64,000 nt of DNA from Labia minor (lineage: Eukaryota; Arthropoda; Insecta; Dermaptera; Spongiphoridae), in NCBI GenBank assembly GCA_963082975.1, contig OY720345.1, forward strand, positions 11,186,491-11,250,490, written 5' to 3'. This document shows positions 47,585 to 59,870 of the stretch, piece by piece; position 1 is the stretch's first letter, and every line of letters begins with the position of its first letter. The notes under the pieces are model-generated. The model ran no database searches. It was not told where the DNA came from and saw nothing but the letters and a program-made list of their open reading frames with translations. The position numbers were made by a program, and so were the translations under genes.

Positions 47585-48599
47585 CTGTTAAAGAACAAAA
47601 AGAAAAATAATTAATTTTTTATATATTTATAAAATAAATATTATATTAAAAATTAACATTCAAATTGGTGATTAATTTTCAAATTTGAAATAAAAATTAC
47701 TAAAATTAAGAATAAGAAATTTTAAACAAGAATTAATTAAATTGATATTGTGCAATAATAATATTTCAGGTATATTATATTAGTAATAGCAATTTAATTA
47801 TATTAGAGTTTAAAATAAAACAAAAAAAAAAAAACAATTAATAATTTTAAAACAATATTTAAATATTCTTCACATTAAAATTATAAAATTATATATTCAT
47901 TAAAATTATAGTAAATAATTTTAAAATTTGCTCCTTTAAGTTATGTTACCAGCAATGCGACAGACATTAAATGAATTGTCATCATCACAAGTCATCATCA
48001 TCGTGTCCTCTCCCCTCTCTTTAACTTTAAATTAAAATATCTTTGTTATTTTTTGAACACAAATTGAATCAAATCTATAAATATATATATATATTGTTTA
48101 TAGATATAATGATATTTTCCATATTCCGTTCATAATAATTTTGCTTTAACTTAATAAATTTAAATAACTAATATATTAAATAAAAAATATATTTTTTGCT
48201 AATAAGGTTTAATAATATTGAATCGTTGTAGACTATAATAAAAGTTTCCATATTCATTAAACCATTTTTTTACAAGTTTAGAAAAAATTATTCACTGTCA
48301 AATTTGTTTTATTTTTATTTAGATAAATATAATTATTATGTTTAATTAATTTAATGAAAAGTACAACTGAAGGAAATTCTTTTAATATAAATAATATAGG
48401 GAGAAAATACATGCAGGACATTTTTAATAAAAAAATATTGAAACAGGAAAAATATTAAGAGGTAAAAAGTGACAATAATCATAATAACAAAGGAAGAAAT
48501 TGATTTTAAAAGATTTACTTTAGAAAAAAAATATTGTTCTAAAATAAATTTTAATGAATTGACCAAAGTACGGGTATCAACTCATCATTTAAGTTGTAG

Positions 48600-48850
48600 G
48601 CCAGTTCGCTATCGGTGACAGTAAATTTTGTTAATATTTTGTTTTGTTATGACAATTATTAAGTTGACAAATGCTATCAAGCCTGCCGTGGTTCTTTAAA
48701 GCGAAGTCACGGCCGCAGGAAAGAAAAATGTCCCCTAAAGGAAATTATTGCTCAATTTTATTGAATCTCCCAGAATCAGTGAGATCAAGAATAACTGTAA
48801 GGTTCTTATTCTGTCTTCCACAGATTGGTGCGTACAAGTGAACTTTTTTT
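48600..48850. promoter_or_regulatory. low-AT island upstream of the unc-4 homeodomain exon
   Basis: CAAGCCTGCCGTGGTTCTTT, AGCGAAGTCACGGCCGCAGG and CTCCCAGAATCAGTGAGATC stand out from the flanks. CCTGCCGTGG and CACGGCCGCAGG form an imperfect inverted repeat. No open frame continues on either strand, so it is not an obvious unc-4 exon. Candidate conserved non-coding element. Confidence 0.3.
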
Positions 48851-48906
48851 CTTCAGGGGATGACATGAAATAGTAATAATTAAATAATTATACATTCACA
48901 GCGGTA

Positions 48907-49462
48907 TCTTTATATATATATATAGACTACTTTCCCGCCAAGAACTTAAAACCATCAAAAAATTGACAATGAACCTTTTAGTTTGCAACCATACAAATTA
49001 CATGTATATATTTAAAGGTTTTTATTAGCATATTACTTGGGATTTATATTTTTTTCATTTTATAATTAAAAAATGAAATAATCACTAAAAGCTTTAATTT
49101 TATTTAGAGAATTTGTTTAGGGAATATTTTTAGACCAACATTTTGACAAAACTTAATTTTAGATTATGATGTTCTTAATATAACATTTTTATAATAACAG
49201 GCATAGGTATAGTTTTGAGTTAATAAAAAGTTATAGGTAGGTATATAAGAGCCAGAGCCCAGAGGTAGTTAGATAGATAGATATGACATATACAAGAACA
49301 CAAAAAAAATGAATGTTTTATGTAATATACTGATTGAAACAAAATGGATGAAAACCTTTTACATACAGACTTTCAACCAAATACTATGTATCACTCGGGG
49401 GGTACAGGGGGCGTAGTCCCCGTCTAGGTGTGAAGAGCGCCGAAGGCGTTCGGAGCAGCTAG
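48907..49462 (+). mobile_element. non-autonomous Helitron with canonical ends
   Basis: The 3' end reads CGCC-GAA-GGCG, a short hairpin at 49438-49448, then ten bases, then CTAG at 49459-49462 followed by T. The 5' end is TC (48907-48908) preceded by A and followed by a TA run and ACTACTTTCCCGCC. This matches the Helitron rules: 5' TC, hairpin then 3' CTAG (CTRR), insertion between A and T, no target duplication and no terminal inverted repeats. The 3' 75 bases are strikingly GC-rich for this window. No protein is encoded, so mobility would depend on a Rep/helicase elsewhere. Confidence 0.8.
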
Positions 49463-50629
49463 TTTTAAATAAAATTAAAGTGATATTTGTTGATATTAGA
49501 TTGAAAATTTTTTAAAAATTAAATAAATAAAAATATTTTAAAAGATTTTTATTTTTTATTGTATTTTAAATTAAATTAAAAATAAAAAAATAATGACGTT
49601 TCATAAAAGATTTTTTTTTAATAAACCACTTGAAAATCAATTTCTGAAAAGAATCATTGGAATAATTTACCATGACGAAAGTATTTAACATATTTCATTT
49701 TATTATTAGTATCCTTTTTAAAAGTACATCTCTTTTTTTCTCTTTTGCTCTCTGGATCTTTCTTTTTGTCATTGTAAAATATATATACGTATATATTTCA
49801 TTTTTCAATTAAATTTTTAATGCAATTTTAATGTGCCACCGTCTTTCATCAAATTTCTAACAAATAGTTTTAATTGAATTACTTTTCTTTTCTTTTTTCT
49901 GTCTCTCTGAATGGTTGGAATTTCACATTTACATAAATAATATTTATTAAAGAGAACACAATCGTTCTCCTACCTACCTACCCACTCATTCACCCTCAAC
50001 CCTCCGTCTCTCTCATATCCTCATATTCCTAAATATCTGTACGCCCACTTAATCATTTCTTTCTTTCTTTCTTTTTATCTTGTTTTTTAATATTAGTATT
50101 AATAATAAGAAGAAGAAGAGGTAAAAGAAAAAGGAGAAGTATATGAATAATAATTATAAGACGTGAAAAGCGATTCGTTTTTTGTTTTTTTTCTGTTTTT
50201 AATTTTAATACAATAATTATGAATAGGATGATATTTCATGTAAATTTTTCACCTATAAGTATAGTATTATTATTATTATTATTTACGCCTCGCTTCATCA
50301 TTAATGGCATTTTAGGAAGGAAGGAAAAAATTAAAAATACATTTATTTTAATATCATAAAAATTATAGAAGAATTTTGTATCTATTGCTGTATTATTTTA
50401 TACTATGATAGTAGAATTATATACCTAGTACCATATTTAATAGTTGAGTAAATTAAAATAATGAACAGATAGATTCAAAAGGTATGAATTGTATTGTGTT
50501 AGTATGTGTTTAACATGGACGTTTTCACACCATTTCATTTAGAACTTCATAAAGAATAATAATAAATAATAAAGAGCGATACAATATAAAAAAAACAGGA
50601 AAATTCCTACTTTGATTTTAATATATTTA

Positions 50630-51075
50630 GTACCTGGAACACCGAGCTATCGCTCGACCCTTTAATCAATATTGATATACAATTCTTTAATTATTTATTA
50701 CAATTATTATATGTTACATCATTGCATTTATCTGATTAAAATGAATGGAACTTGAGATACTCAATAATAATAAATAATATTAATAAATATTAAAAATAAT
50801 ATTTTAGTGACAATATATTAAAATTTAATTAATAAAAGAATGAATAAATAAATATAAAATAGTAATTTACTAAAAAATAAACACGAAAATAGATAAAAAA
50901 TAACTAATTAACTAATAAAAATTTATAAGAATTAATAAAAAATTTAGCGACAAAACATTTCAAAAAATTAGTCTTTTTTTGGAATATATCTTCATTTCAT
51001 TATTTTTATTTTTATTTTTAAATATCGATGCACTCGGCGAGCGAGTTGTCGAACCAATCGTTTAACCCCGCGGCT
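50630..51075. repeat. A/T-rich segment bounded by GC hairpins
   Basis: ACCTGGAACACCGAGCTATC with hairpin CGAGCTATCGCTCG (50643-50656) lies at one side, and CACTCGGCGAGCGAGTTGTC (51030-51049) at the other. Such CCGAGC hairpins stand out in this window and suggest element ends, but the interior is featureless and I cannot assign a class. Confidence 0.3.
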
Positions 51076-51317
51076 AATATATTTTAGAGAATAAAAATAA
51101 CATTATTTGCAATGTTTGCAAGACAATTACCAAGCTATATTTGTTTTTTTTTTTTGTTTTTTTTTTGTTAAGAGATTAATAAATATATTTAATTTTATTT
51201 TGAAATTAAATAATAAATTTTAAAATATTTTAAATATAAAAATATATTAATACAATATCAATAAAAAAAATTGGCAAGAGACAAATTGCCATTTATGACG
51301 TAATCCATATATAAATT

Positions 51318-51420
51318 TAAATTAAGAAAAAACTAATGAAGATGATTTTTCTCCAGGCTGAAACCAATACAGATCGATTTGTATTTATAAATATTATCTA
51401 TGGTGTGAATTTCAAAAAAA
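51318..51420 (-). repeat. fragment of the 2.8-kb dispersed repeat
   Basis: ATGATTTTTCTCCAGGCTGA, AACCAATACAGATCGATTTG and ATTATCTATGGTGTGAATTT are the inverted counterpart of 2780-2880. Short and isolated. Confidence 0.5.
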
Positions 51421-51455
51421 TCCTCCGAGCGGTTAATTAATAAATTAATCCAACA

Positions 51456-51460
<5 letters not shown>

Positions 51461-51503
<43 letters not shown>

Positions 51504-51537
51504 TGCTAGAATAATAAGATAAGATAAGATAAGATAT
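51461..51537. repeat. (AT)n followed by (AAGAT)n microsatellites
   Basis: About 39 bases of alternating AT, then five AAGAT units. Similar long AT runs occur at 2744-2771, 9493-9528, 20571-20597 and 59471-59502, and (AAAAT)n at 42606-42635. Confidence 0.9.
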
Positions 51538-51729
51538 ATTATAAATATAATTTAAAATATTTTCAATTAATAAATAAACTTTAATTAATGGTGAATTTAA
51601 TGAAATAAATTTATTTCAGTCTCAATCACCCCCCAACTTTACGTTTCAAATGAGAATCTTTTTTTTAATTTCTGAAATAATTAAGTTTAATTAGACAGTT
51701 TGCTTTATTTTCTCTCTCCCTCTTCTTTG

Positions 51730-51990
51730 TTGAGGTAATGACTAAGATTTATCGACGATGTCGAATGATCCGATTCCATTAGGACGACAGCTGTGTGGTC
51801 CAGGCCTTAATTAGGTCATTATCTGGAGCCTGGAGTCTGAAGGCGGTTGCCAAGGCAGCAAAGGGCCGTCGGGCGGGGTGAATGTGGATTTCTGGGTGTG
51901 TGTGTTTGTGTGAAATCGTCAATCTCCATCACAATCCACCAATCGCTACTGTCGATTCCCCTCTCCAAATACAACCTATCCCCACCTCCT
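51730..51990. promoter_or_regulatory. low-AT island with a TAATTA site
   Basis: Balanced sequence including GGACGACAGCTGTGTGGTCC, CCTTAATTAGGTCATTATCT and CAAAGGGCCGTCGGGCGGGG. It holds an E-box (CAGCTG) and a TAATTA homeodomain-type core. All three minus-strand frames were inspected and none resembles an UNC-4 N terminus. A regulatory role is inference. Confidence 0.35.
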
Positions 51991-52568
51991 CTCTTCACTG
52001 TCGATTTTTCATTATAGATGAATTGAGGGGTGTTTGATGGGGGGAGGGGGGATGGGGGGAGGTGAAAGAAAAGGGGACAATCCGCAAAAAAAAAAAAAAA
52101 TTAAAATAAAATAAAAAATCACCTCCCTTCATTGAGGAAATGAACCATTAAATGAAAATTAATTCGAGTATAATGAAACAAACTGGCAACGAAGGGGGAT
52201 TGTGGATGGATAAATGTAGAAAGGAGAGAAATAAAAAAAAGGTTTCATTGGAAAAATTTCCTCCTTTAAAAAAGAAAATAAAGAAAAAAAAACATCCATT
52301 AAAGGAGAGAAAAAGAGGATTGATTTGTAACTGCAAATGAAAAACATTCTATTCTGTTTTTTTTCTTCCCTGCTGCCACTTTTAAATAGAAAATTAAAAT
52401 TTTACAAGAAGAATGACTCAAATTCTCTATTTATCTATATATACCACAAAATGATTAAAATTCTTCGAATACAGCCCTTGGATTTAGTAATAAATTTAAT
52501 ACTTAAAAAAGAAATATTTTAATATCAGTAGCTGATAATTAATTTATTAATTAATTAAAAATTAACTC

Positions 52569-52760
52569 ATGCGATGTGCAGAACACGTGGAGATGAAAGA
52601 AACAAGATCAGCAAAAAATTTGTGGGAGGAGGACATAAGAGAGAATAGGAGAAGTTGGATGGATGGTTGTAGTTCAGAACATGAATGTTTAGAAGAATGT
52701 GTGTGTGTAGTTACTGTGGGCAAGAACTGTCAAGTAGCATGGACTATAGAAATAGATTCC
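52569..52760 (+). pseudogene. LINE C-terminal tail fragment
   Basis: RCAEHVEMKETRSAKNLWEE and DIRENRRSWMDGC resemble the RW-GHV-RM ... R-RWMD-V tail downstream of LINE reverse transcriptases. A later VTVGKNCQ may correspond to the VVAAAKN end seen at 61.2 kb. It is less AT-rich than its surroundings. The match is by pattern only and the fragment is short. Confidence 0.5.
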
Positions 52761-53229
52761 TCAGATTGATAGATAAGTACCACAAACTATTCAAAAAATA
52801 TATGGTAATATACTTATATTATATACGGAATAATACAATTTTTATTACAATTGATTACTTTCTAAAAATAGATATTATTACTATATTATTATTATTATTA
52901 CAATTCTGTAATCCTTGAAAATGAAATAATAAAAATAGTATTTATAATTAAATTTTTTGTGTTTATAATTATAATAACTGTAATTAATAAAAAGAGAAAT
53001 AAAGAGAAATAAAAAGAATGTATTAAGAATTTTCATTTTTGTTTATTTTAATGGATTTTTATTTGAATTGATATGTAGGAATTATTATTAATCGTATATA
53101 ATTTGATTTAATTAGACAAATTAAATAAAAATAAATAATTGAAAATTTTATAAATAAATAGAATTAATAAAAAATCACTAAATTCATTAAAAAGATTATT
53201 ATTAATCATACTTATAATCCATTTCTTTT

Positions 53230-53698
53230 ACCGACCGACGATAGAAAGGGAAGGTATTGTTTCCACACCAAATGGAGATTTTTACATATCTCCACGAAAC
53301 ATGCATTTATTTTGTTAACAGAAAAAAGTATTTTTATCATCATGTCTGTCCGTCTGTCCGTTGTGTGTCAGTATAGACGTGTACAGCTCGAACGGCTCAA
53401 CAGAATTTGATAAAATTTGGTATATCAGTAGCATGAATTCATCAACTTTTGGTGTATATCCGGAAACTGGAAGTGGTAGTTTACAAGTATTAATTTTATA
53501 TTTCATTTTAAAATATTGTAATAATTAATAATTGAGTAATTAAACTAGAAATAAAACCAAGATAATATAATTTAGTCATTTTAATTCAAGTTTTAATTTT
53601 TTTTTATACTTTATATATATTATATATGTACATATATATGTAATGTTGTTTGGGAATTTATTTCAAAACGTCGGTCGGTTCTGTGCCTGGCCACAGCT
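53230..53698 (+). mobile_element. HINE-2 copy B
   Basis: Begins ACCGACCGACG and ends CGTCGGTCGGT, giving an 11-base inverted repeat near the two ends, followed by a terminal stem-loop CTGTG-CCTGGC-CACAG. A GTCTGTCCGTCTGTCCG tract lies at 53344-53361. The core has lost a short segment between GGTATATC and GTAGCATG. Confidence 0.82.
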
Positions 53699-54439
53699 CA
53701 TTTTTTTTATTAAAAAACAAAATTATACAAAAATTTCTATATGTACTTTGAACATTAATGTAACGTCCGCCCCTCTTAACCCACTCTGTATATGTTTATC
53801 TTTAAGATTTATTTTATAGGTTGTTAGTAAATAAAAAAAAAAAAAATATTTATCAACTATTCTATCCGCTTATTTGAAATTTGAAATACATAATGTACTT
53901 ACTATCTGAATATTATATTATTATCAAATTTTAATGAATACCTAAATGATTAGACAATTTGAAGAAAAAATGAATGTAATTCATAAATTAAAAAATAATT
54001 ATAATAATATATTACATCAAGTTATCAATATAAATATTATAAAATTAAATATAAAACTAAATATTTATATAAATACATATAAAATTTAAAAGCAAATATG
54101 TTACTAATAGAAATTGAATGAAGAAGTCTTAATATAAAATGTCCGATTAGAGTTAGATGAAAATTTTTATGAGAGTTATAAATAAGTATATTTCAAAAAA
54201 AAATCCGTGATGTCGATGAAGATGGAGCAGCTTGGTAATATCAGCACATCAACATACGATATAAACTTAGAAATATAGTAAAAAATATGATTCTAATCGA
54301 TTAATAGGAAGTACTATATAAAAGTTTAAAAATTAGAAGATTTCTGTTACCTTGTAATAAACTGATTTATTTAAAATAAAAATACATTTTATTGATAATT
54401 AATAAATAAAAATAAAACAAAAAAATTTTATATAGTTAC

Positions 54440-54763
54440 GGTAATTGTTTAGTCTAACCGATGTATGATGGATTTGGATAAAACTTTACCAGTGGATTTC
54501 CTTTTTGATTCTAAAAAAACTTTCCTTATATTTAATTAATTAATTTTTTATAATTTTCTTATATCCAAACCGAACTTATTTAAATAGAAAATTAGTGGAG
54601 CCCTCTGGTGATCAAATTATAAAACATGGTAGTTAAACAGTTTATCTCGTAAACTACAAACGACCGCTACATACTTCTGAAGGAAATTTTGTCTGGAATC
54701 AAAAAAGGAATCCTTTGGTAAATTTTTATCCAAATCCATCATAGATCAGTTAGACCGAATACC
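54440..54763. mobile_element. Mutator-like long-TIR MITE, copy 3 (divergent)
   Basis: Inverted arms carry GTCTAACCGATG and GATGGATTTGGATAAAACTT with their complements ATCCAAATCCATCATAGATC and AGTTAGACCGAAT. The central AAATTAGTGGAGCCCTCTGG is an inverted match to copy 1. The outer terminal bases differ from copies 1 and 2, so it may be a subfamily. Confidence 0.68.
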
Positions 54764-55260
54764 TAACATAGTTATATTAAATAACTGGTATTTTACTGCA
54801 TTTTGTGTTTAAAATTGAAAAAATCTTTTTTTTATTCAATAAAAAACATTTGTCTTTAAATTTATTAAATAAATAGTAAAATAAATATTTTTTTTGCAAA
54901 TTGAATATGATTATTTTGATGATTTTATTATTATTTTTTATTATTATTATTATTTTTATTATTATTATTTTCTTTCTTTCTTTATTTTTTGTAGAGTGTA
55001 AAAATTCAGGTAGCCATCAAAAAGAAAGAGAGAAAGAGGAAGAAGGAGGGAGTCCATTTGGATAGATATAATTAGGTTCCAGGTAATGATTCTTTTTTGG
55101 AAGTAGCAGGGGGCATGGGAGAGAGCGTGAAGTTGTCTGATCTCAAATCTTTTGCTTTTCCCCTTTTCTCCTCTTTCTCTTTCTCTCTCTCTCTCTCTGC
55201 CGCTTATTCTGAAGGTCAAAAGTAAATCCAACCATTGTCATGAAAATATTTCTCAAAAAT

Positions 55261-55944
55261 CTGGAGTGTCTCCACTCGACTATCTCGCAAATTTGAATTG
55301 GATTAAATAACATATATTAATTTAAATTATATTAATTAATATTAAATTAAAATTATATTAAATTAATTAAATTATAAATTAAAATTAGCCGACATTAATA
55401 TTATATATGTAGTTATAATATTAAAATTGGAATCTTAAAAAAATTGTTAATCAAAATAATTTAATTTTGTTCTTGAACCAGCGCATGTTTGGCTCTTTGT
55501 TGATGGCACCACGTCACGTGTTGGCGCGTGAGATTTGCAGTCTTAAAAAATTAATTAATTAGGCTGAAATTCTATATATAGCAGTTTTATACAATTATTA
55601 ATCATGTGAAAAATTATCAAACATATATCTTTATTTTTACGGTCACTTTAGAAGAAAAAAAATCAAAACGTAGGTAATGACCCACTTCCGGTTGAGCTAC
55701 ATTACTCAAAAATTGAAAGAAAACTATGAATTTTGAATAATGCCCATGTAACAAATTTCATCATTCTAGCTCAAACCGTTTTTGCGTAATCTTGGTTACA
55801 TACATTCACACACACATACACACATACACAAACAGACATTTTTCTCAACCTTAGTGAAAATGATTTAGGAACCTTCAAATCGTATAAAAACATCAAAATC
55901 TCAACATGGAAAATTTTCGTGATCGCATTACTATCTCTGGCGAG
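55261..55944 (-). mobile_element. HINE-1 copy 7, carrying a flank-derived insert
   Basis: A minus-strand copy with stem-loop, core and 5' CTATCTCTGGCGAG. It is longer than its relatives because a segment of about 90 bases at 55387-55475 sits in its A/T tract; a close match to that segment lies just outside the element at 55951-56047. The rest of the copy is colinear with the family. Confidence 0.85.
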
Positions 55945-56482
55945 GACCAAAATTAATAGCGGACATTAATATTATATAGTTATAATATTAAAAAGGAAAT
56001 TGGAATCTTAAAAAATTTGTTAAACAAAATAATTTTATTTTGTTCTTTTTTTTTTTAATTTAAATAAAAAAATTTATTTGCGAATTTTTAAAAACTTTTC
56101 ATTTATCTTGGTTTTATGTGTGAGAGATACCTAAAAATATAAAATTATAAATTTAATCGTTTATGGAATATAAATTTAATGATTTATGAGAAATAAAAAT
56201 TATAAATTTATTTTAAAAGTTACATTTTTTTTCCTTTCTTTCTTAATAAAACATGGGAAATTCTGCAAAACATTTTGTCTCGATGGAAAAATTCAATTTT
56301 ATTCAAATATATATGTTACAATTCATTTTATAATTTATCACATACAACTAAAAAAATATTACAAATATCTTATACTTACGTTACGCAATAATAATAATAA
56401 TAATAATCATTATTATTATTTGATAAAAAAAATTGTCCTATGATCCTGTCTACTATTATAAGATTTTGATTCAATAGAAATA

Positions 56483-57084
56483 AGCTGGAGTGTCTCTACT
56501 CGACTCGGATTATCTCGCAATTTGAATTGGATTAAATAATATATATTATATTTAAGTTAAATTCAATTAATTATAAATTATAAATTAAAATTAATAAATA
56601 ATATTTATTCAACCAGCGCATGTTTGGCTCTTTGTTGATGGCACATCACGTGTTGGCGCGTGAGATTTGCAGTGTTAAAAAATTAATTCCGGTACTTTCA
56701 GCGATTCAATCAAGCTGAAATTCTATATCTAGCAGTTTTATACAATTTTTAATCATGAGAAAAACTATCAAACATATATCTTTATTTTTACGGTCACTTT
56801 ACAGGAAAAAAATCAAAACGTTGTAGGTAATGACCTTCTTTCGGTTGAGCTACATTTTTCAAAAGTTGATAGAAAACTACGAATTTTAAATAATACCCGT
56901 ATACCAAATTTTATTATCCTAGCTTAAACCGTTTTTTCGTAATCTTTTCTACATACACACACACACACAGACATTTTTCCCAACCTTAGTGAAAATGACT
57001 CAGAGGCCTTCAAAACGTATAAAAACAACAAAATCTCGATATCGAAAATTTTCATGATCGCAATACGATCTCTGGCGAGATAGT
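56483..57084 (-). mobile_element. HINE-1 copy 8
   Basis: A minus-strand copy with AGCTGGAGTGTCTCTACTCG at its 3' terminus, a short GT tract and an intact 5' end reading TCTCTGGCGAGATAGT. It lies about 540 bases from copy 7 in the same orientation, the fourth pairing seen in this family. Confidence 0.86.
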
Positions 57085-57887
57085 AAAATGGTTAAATTCC
57101 ATATTATTATATGTATTTTTTTCTGGTTTGCAAGTTGTGCAAAGTCAGAAGTTTAAATGAAATAAACATCTAAATAATCTAAATCAATTATTAATAAAAC
57201 TAACAATTAATTAACGTAATAATAGATATTGTTTTATTTTTAATTAAATCAAATAATTAAATATATAAAAAATAATTAATTTATTAAATAATTAAATTAT
57301 TTAAAAAATATCTTTAATTATAATTAATATAAGAATTAAAAATAAATTAATATTATAAATTAATTTTAAATTCCAAATTAGAGATAATTTTAATTGCTTT
57401 TTATTTCTTATATTACATTGAATTTGAATTGTTACAATATTAAGATTTTTATGTTTTTTGATGTTTTTTGATATTCTTCGATTTCTTAGATATTTTGATC
57501 AAAATATGGTGAGTCGGACGAACTGGAAAGTTGTTACTAATATCCCACAAAATTATTTCAGAAAGCTCTGAATTTCATTTCAGGACGTTTGAAAAAAAAT
57601 GGACAACCTCACAGGTGCCTACATAGGTAATTGAATTTTAAGATATGCATCTATAATTTATATCATTATAATAATACTATATTAATTTCAAATAAATAAT
57701 AATAATTTTAATATTTTATTAATTTCTGATTAGAGATCGACCAAATATTTAGAATACGTCTAAATAAATATTTAAGATTTCATTGCATCTGTATATTTAT
57801 TAATAAAAATAAAGCTGACATTGGCCATTTAATGGCTTTAATCTTGATTAAGAATAATAATGAAAAAAAATCTAAGGTATATATATA
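57085..57887. other. A/T-rich stretch, nothing clear
   Basis: GTGCAAAGTCAGAAGTTT at about 57.14 kb resembles the 3' end of the local SINE family but no SINE body precedes it. Confidence 0.4.
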
Positions 57888-58040
57888 CAGTGCTGTTTTT
57901 GTAAAAAAAGGTAGTGAAACGCTAATTAAATTCAATAAACCAAATTAAGGAGGTGAATTTATTATATATATATATATATTATCCGTCTAAAAAGGTAGTG
58001 GAACGACGTTCCACTGCGTTCTTATACAAAAACAGCAATG
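57888..58040. mobile_element. short MITE with inner palindrome
   Basis: CAGTGCTGTTTTTGTA at the left and TACAAAAACAGCAATG at the right bracket 153 bases within (TA)n DNA. The interior has two AAAGGTAGTG motifs and the palindrome GTGGAACGACGTTCCAC. CAGTG-like ends suggest hAT; flanking TA repeats hide any target duplication. Confidence 0.6.
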
Positions 58041-58094
58041 TATATATATATATATAAAAATTGACCTCCTAAACCTAAATATATTTCTATTTTT

Positions 58095-58470
58095 ATACGC
58101 TTTTATTTAGTTTCACATCTTGACCTGTCGTCAAATCTTGCAAGGTGAATTTGACCCACTTCACTCAAATTTGAAACGTATAATTCACTGCAATAATCAA
58201 AAATAAATATTTTGAATTATTGAAAAATACAGATTTTTAAAATTTGTGAATTAAAATAAAAAAATAATAAAAATAAAAAATTTATATTAAACAAAATTTA
58301 ATTAAATTCCAATTATAAATTCATTTTAATAAAATTTAAAATATTTGAATATTTCTAATGATTAATAATAAATAATATTTTATAAATAATTAATTTTTCA
58401 TAATGATTAATATTTTTATATAACTTATAAATAATTTATAAATTTATCATACTAATTAAAAAACATAAAA
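58095..58470 (+). repeat. dispersed repeat with conserved hairpin, copy 2
   Basis: Starts TACGCTTTTATTTAGTTTCA and follows the 21.4-kb copy through TTTGACCCACTTC and AAATATTTTGAATTATTGAA to the A/T tail. The hairpin arm is deleted here, leaving CACTCAAATTTG. Confidence 0.58.
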
Positions 58471-59009
58471 AACTAAAAACTATTAATAATATTAAATTCT
58501 TTACCTACTACTTATATTCATATGCGGTCACGCTTTTTTTGTTAGACATATGTAAAGGATAATATTCAAGGTTTAATTAATATTTTATTTTCTATTGTTA
58601 GGGCATTTTTTTTATCAATTTATTATTAAATAAAATTCATATCATTTAATAGAAATTTAATCTCTTCTATAATATTAATAATAATAATAATAATAATATA
58701 TTCTTGATATAATTTATTCTACTATTAAATTCTCGGGATAACGTATGTGTATGTGTGTTAAAATTAATTTAAATTCCAATAAAGCCCACTCAGATAATAA
58801 ATAACTATAGGTAGGTAATAGAATGAGATGTAGCGAGTGACACAGAGAAAGAGAGAGGGAGGGAGGGAGGGAGAAGGAGAGAGGGCTTAGAAATTTCACT
58901 ATCAATGAATTCTATCAATCTATATCAATGAGATGGTCATTAATATTATATTAGCATTAGTTTGATGGTATATTTAATCAGAATTGGAGAGGGGGGAGGT
59001 GGTAGCTCG

Positions 59010-59260
59010 ATTTAATAATCAACCTGTTAATTTTAATTTGACCTGAATACAACCGATTGTAATTAAATTGTAGCCGAGGTAATTAACAATAAATCTCGAT
59101 TGTAGCAAGACAGTATTGTTTTCGATCCCCCTTTCCTCTCTTCCAAATCCCCTCCCCCCTCTCTCTCACTCACCTTCCCACCTACATCCACACAATGAAC
59201 GATAATTGCTGATTCGCCTGGTAATCGCTTTATTAATATCAATAAATCTTTTATGAACTC
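59010..59260. promoter_or_regulatory. island with repeated CGATTGTA and GTAATTAA motifs
   Basis: CCGATTGTAATTAAATTGTA and GAGGTAATTAACAATAAATC with a second CGATTGTA cluster within about 60 bases at 59.06-59.11 kb. Homeodomain-type TAATTA cores are paired. A C/T-rich stretch follows. Candidate enhancer only. Confidence 0.28.
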
Positions 59261-59468
59261 ACGAGCTTTGTGTTGTTCTATTAATATTATTATGTATTAT
59301 TATATTCACAGCGCTTCATTTTATATTCGGACAATTTTAATTTTCCTTTAATAAACTAAAATTTATAATTATATGGTGTGAATGTATGTGTGTGTGTGTA
59401 TGTGTTTTTTCTTCAAAATAACAGTAGACGAGTAGACGATTTATTAAATAGCCTTTTTACCCTTCCTT

Positions 59469-59505
<37 letters not shown>

Positions 59506-59870
59506 CCATTTAAAAGATGAATAATTGAGAGAAGTTAGGAAGTAGGAAATTTTATCTGAGATTAAAATCTCTATTTCTATTTTTTTTTTTTTTTTTAATT
59601 CCATTTCAATTTTTATTTTCTCAATTCTTCATGCATTTAATTTGCTTAGTAAATTGATTATAATTTATTTTCTCATGCCAACATGGCACAAGATAACTTA
59701 ATTTCCATTCCAATTTCAATGACATCAATTCTACTTTTTTCATGGCTATTATTTTTAATGAAAATCAACAAATCCATAATTATTATATTCCTAATAGAAA
59801 GGGTATTAATATTTTTGTATATAAAAATTACTTATATTATTATTATTATTACATATATTATACTAATAGG

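Noticed and set aside
51780..51900. The missing first exon of unc-4
   Set aside because: All three minus-strand frames were read; none gives an UNC-4 N-terminal motif, and no phase-1 donor fits.
57131..57153. Third SINE copy
   Set aside because: Only GTGCAAAGTCAGAAGTTT resembles the SINE 3' end; no head or body precedes it, so chance similarity cannot be excluded.
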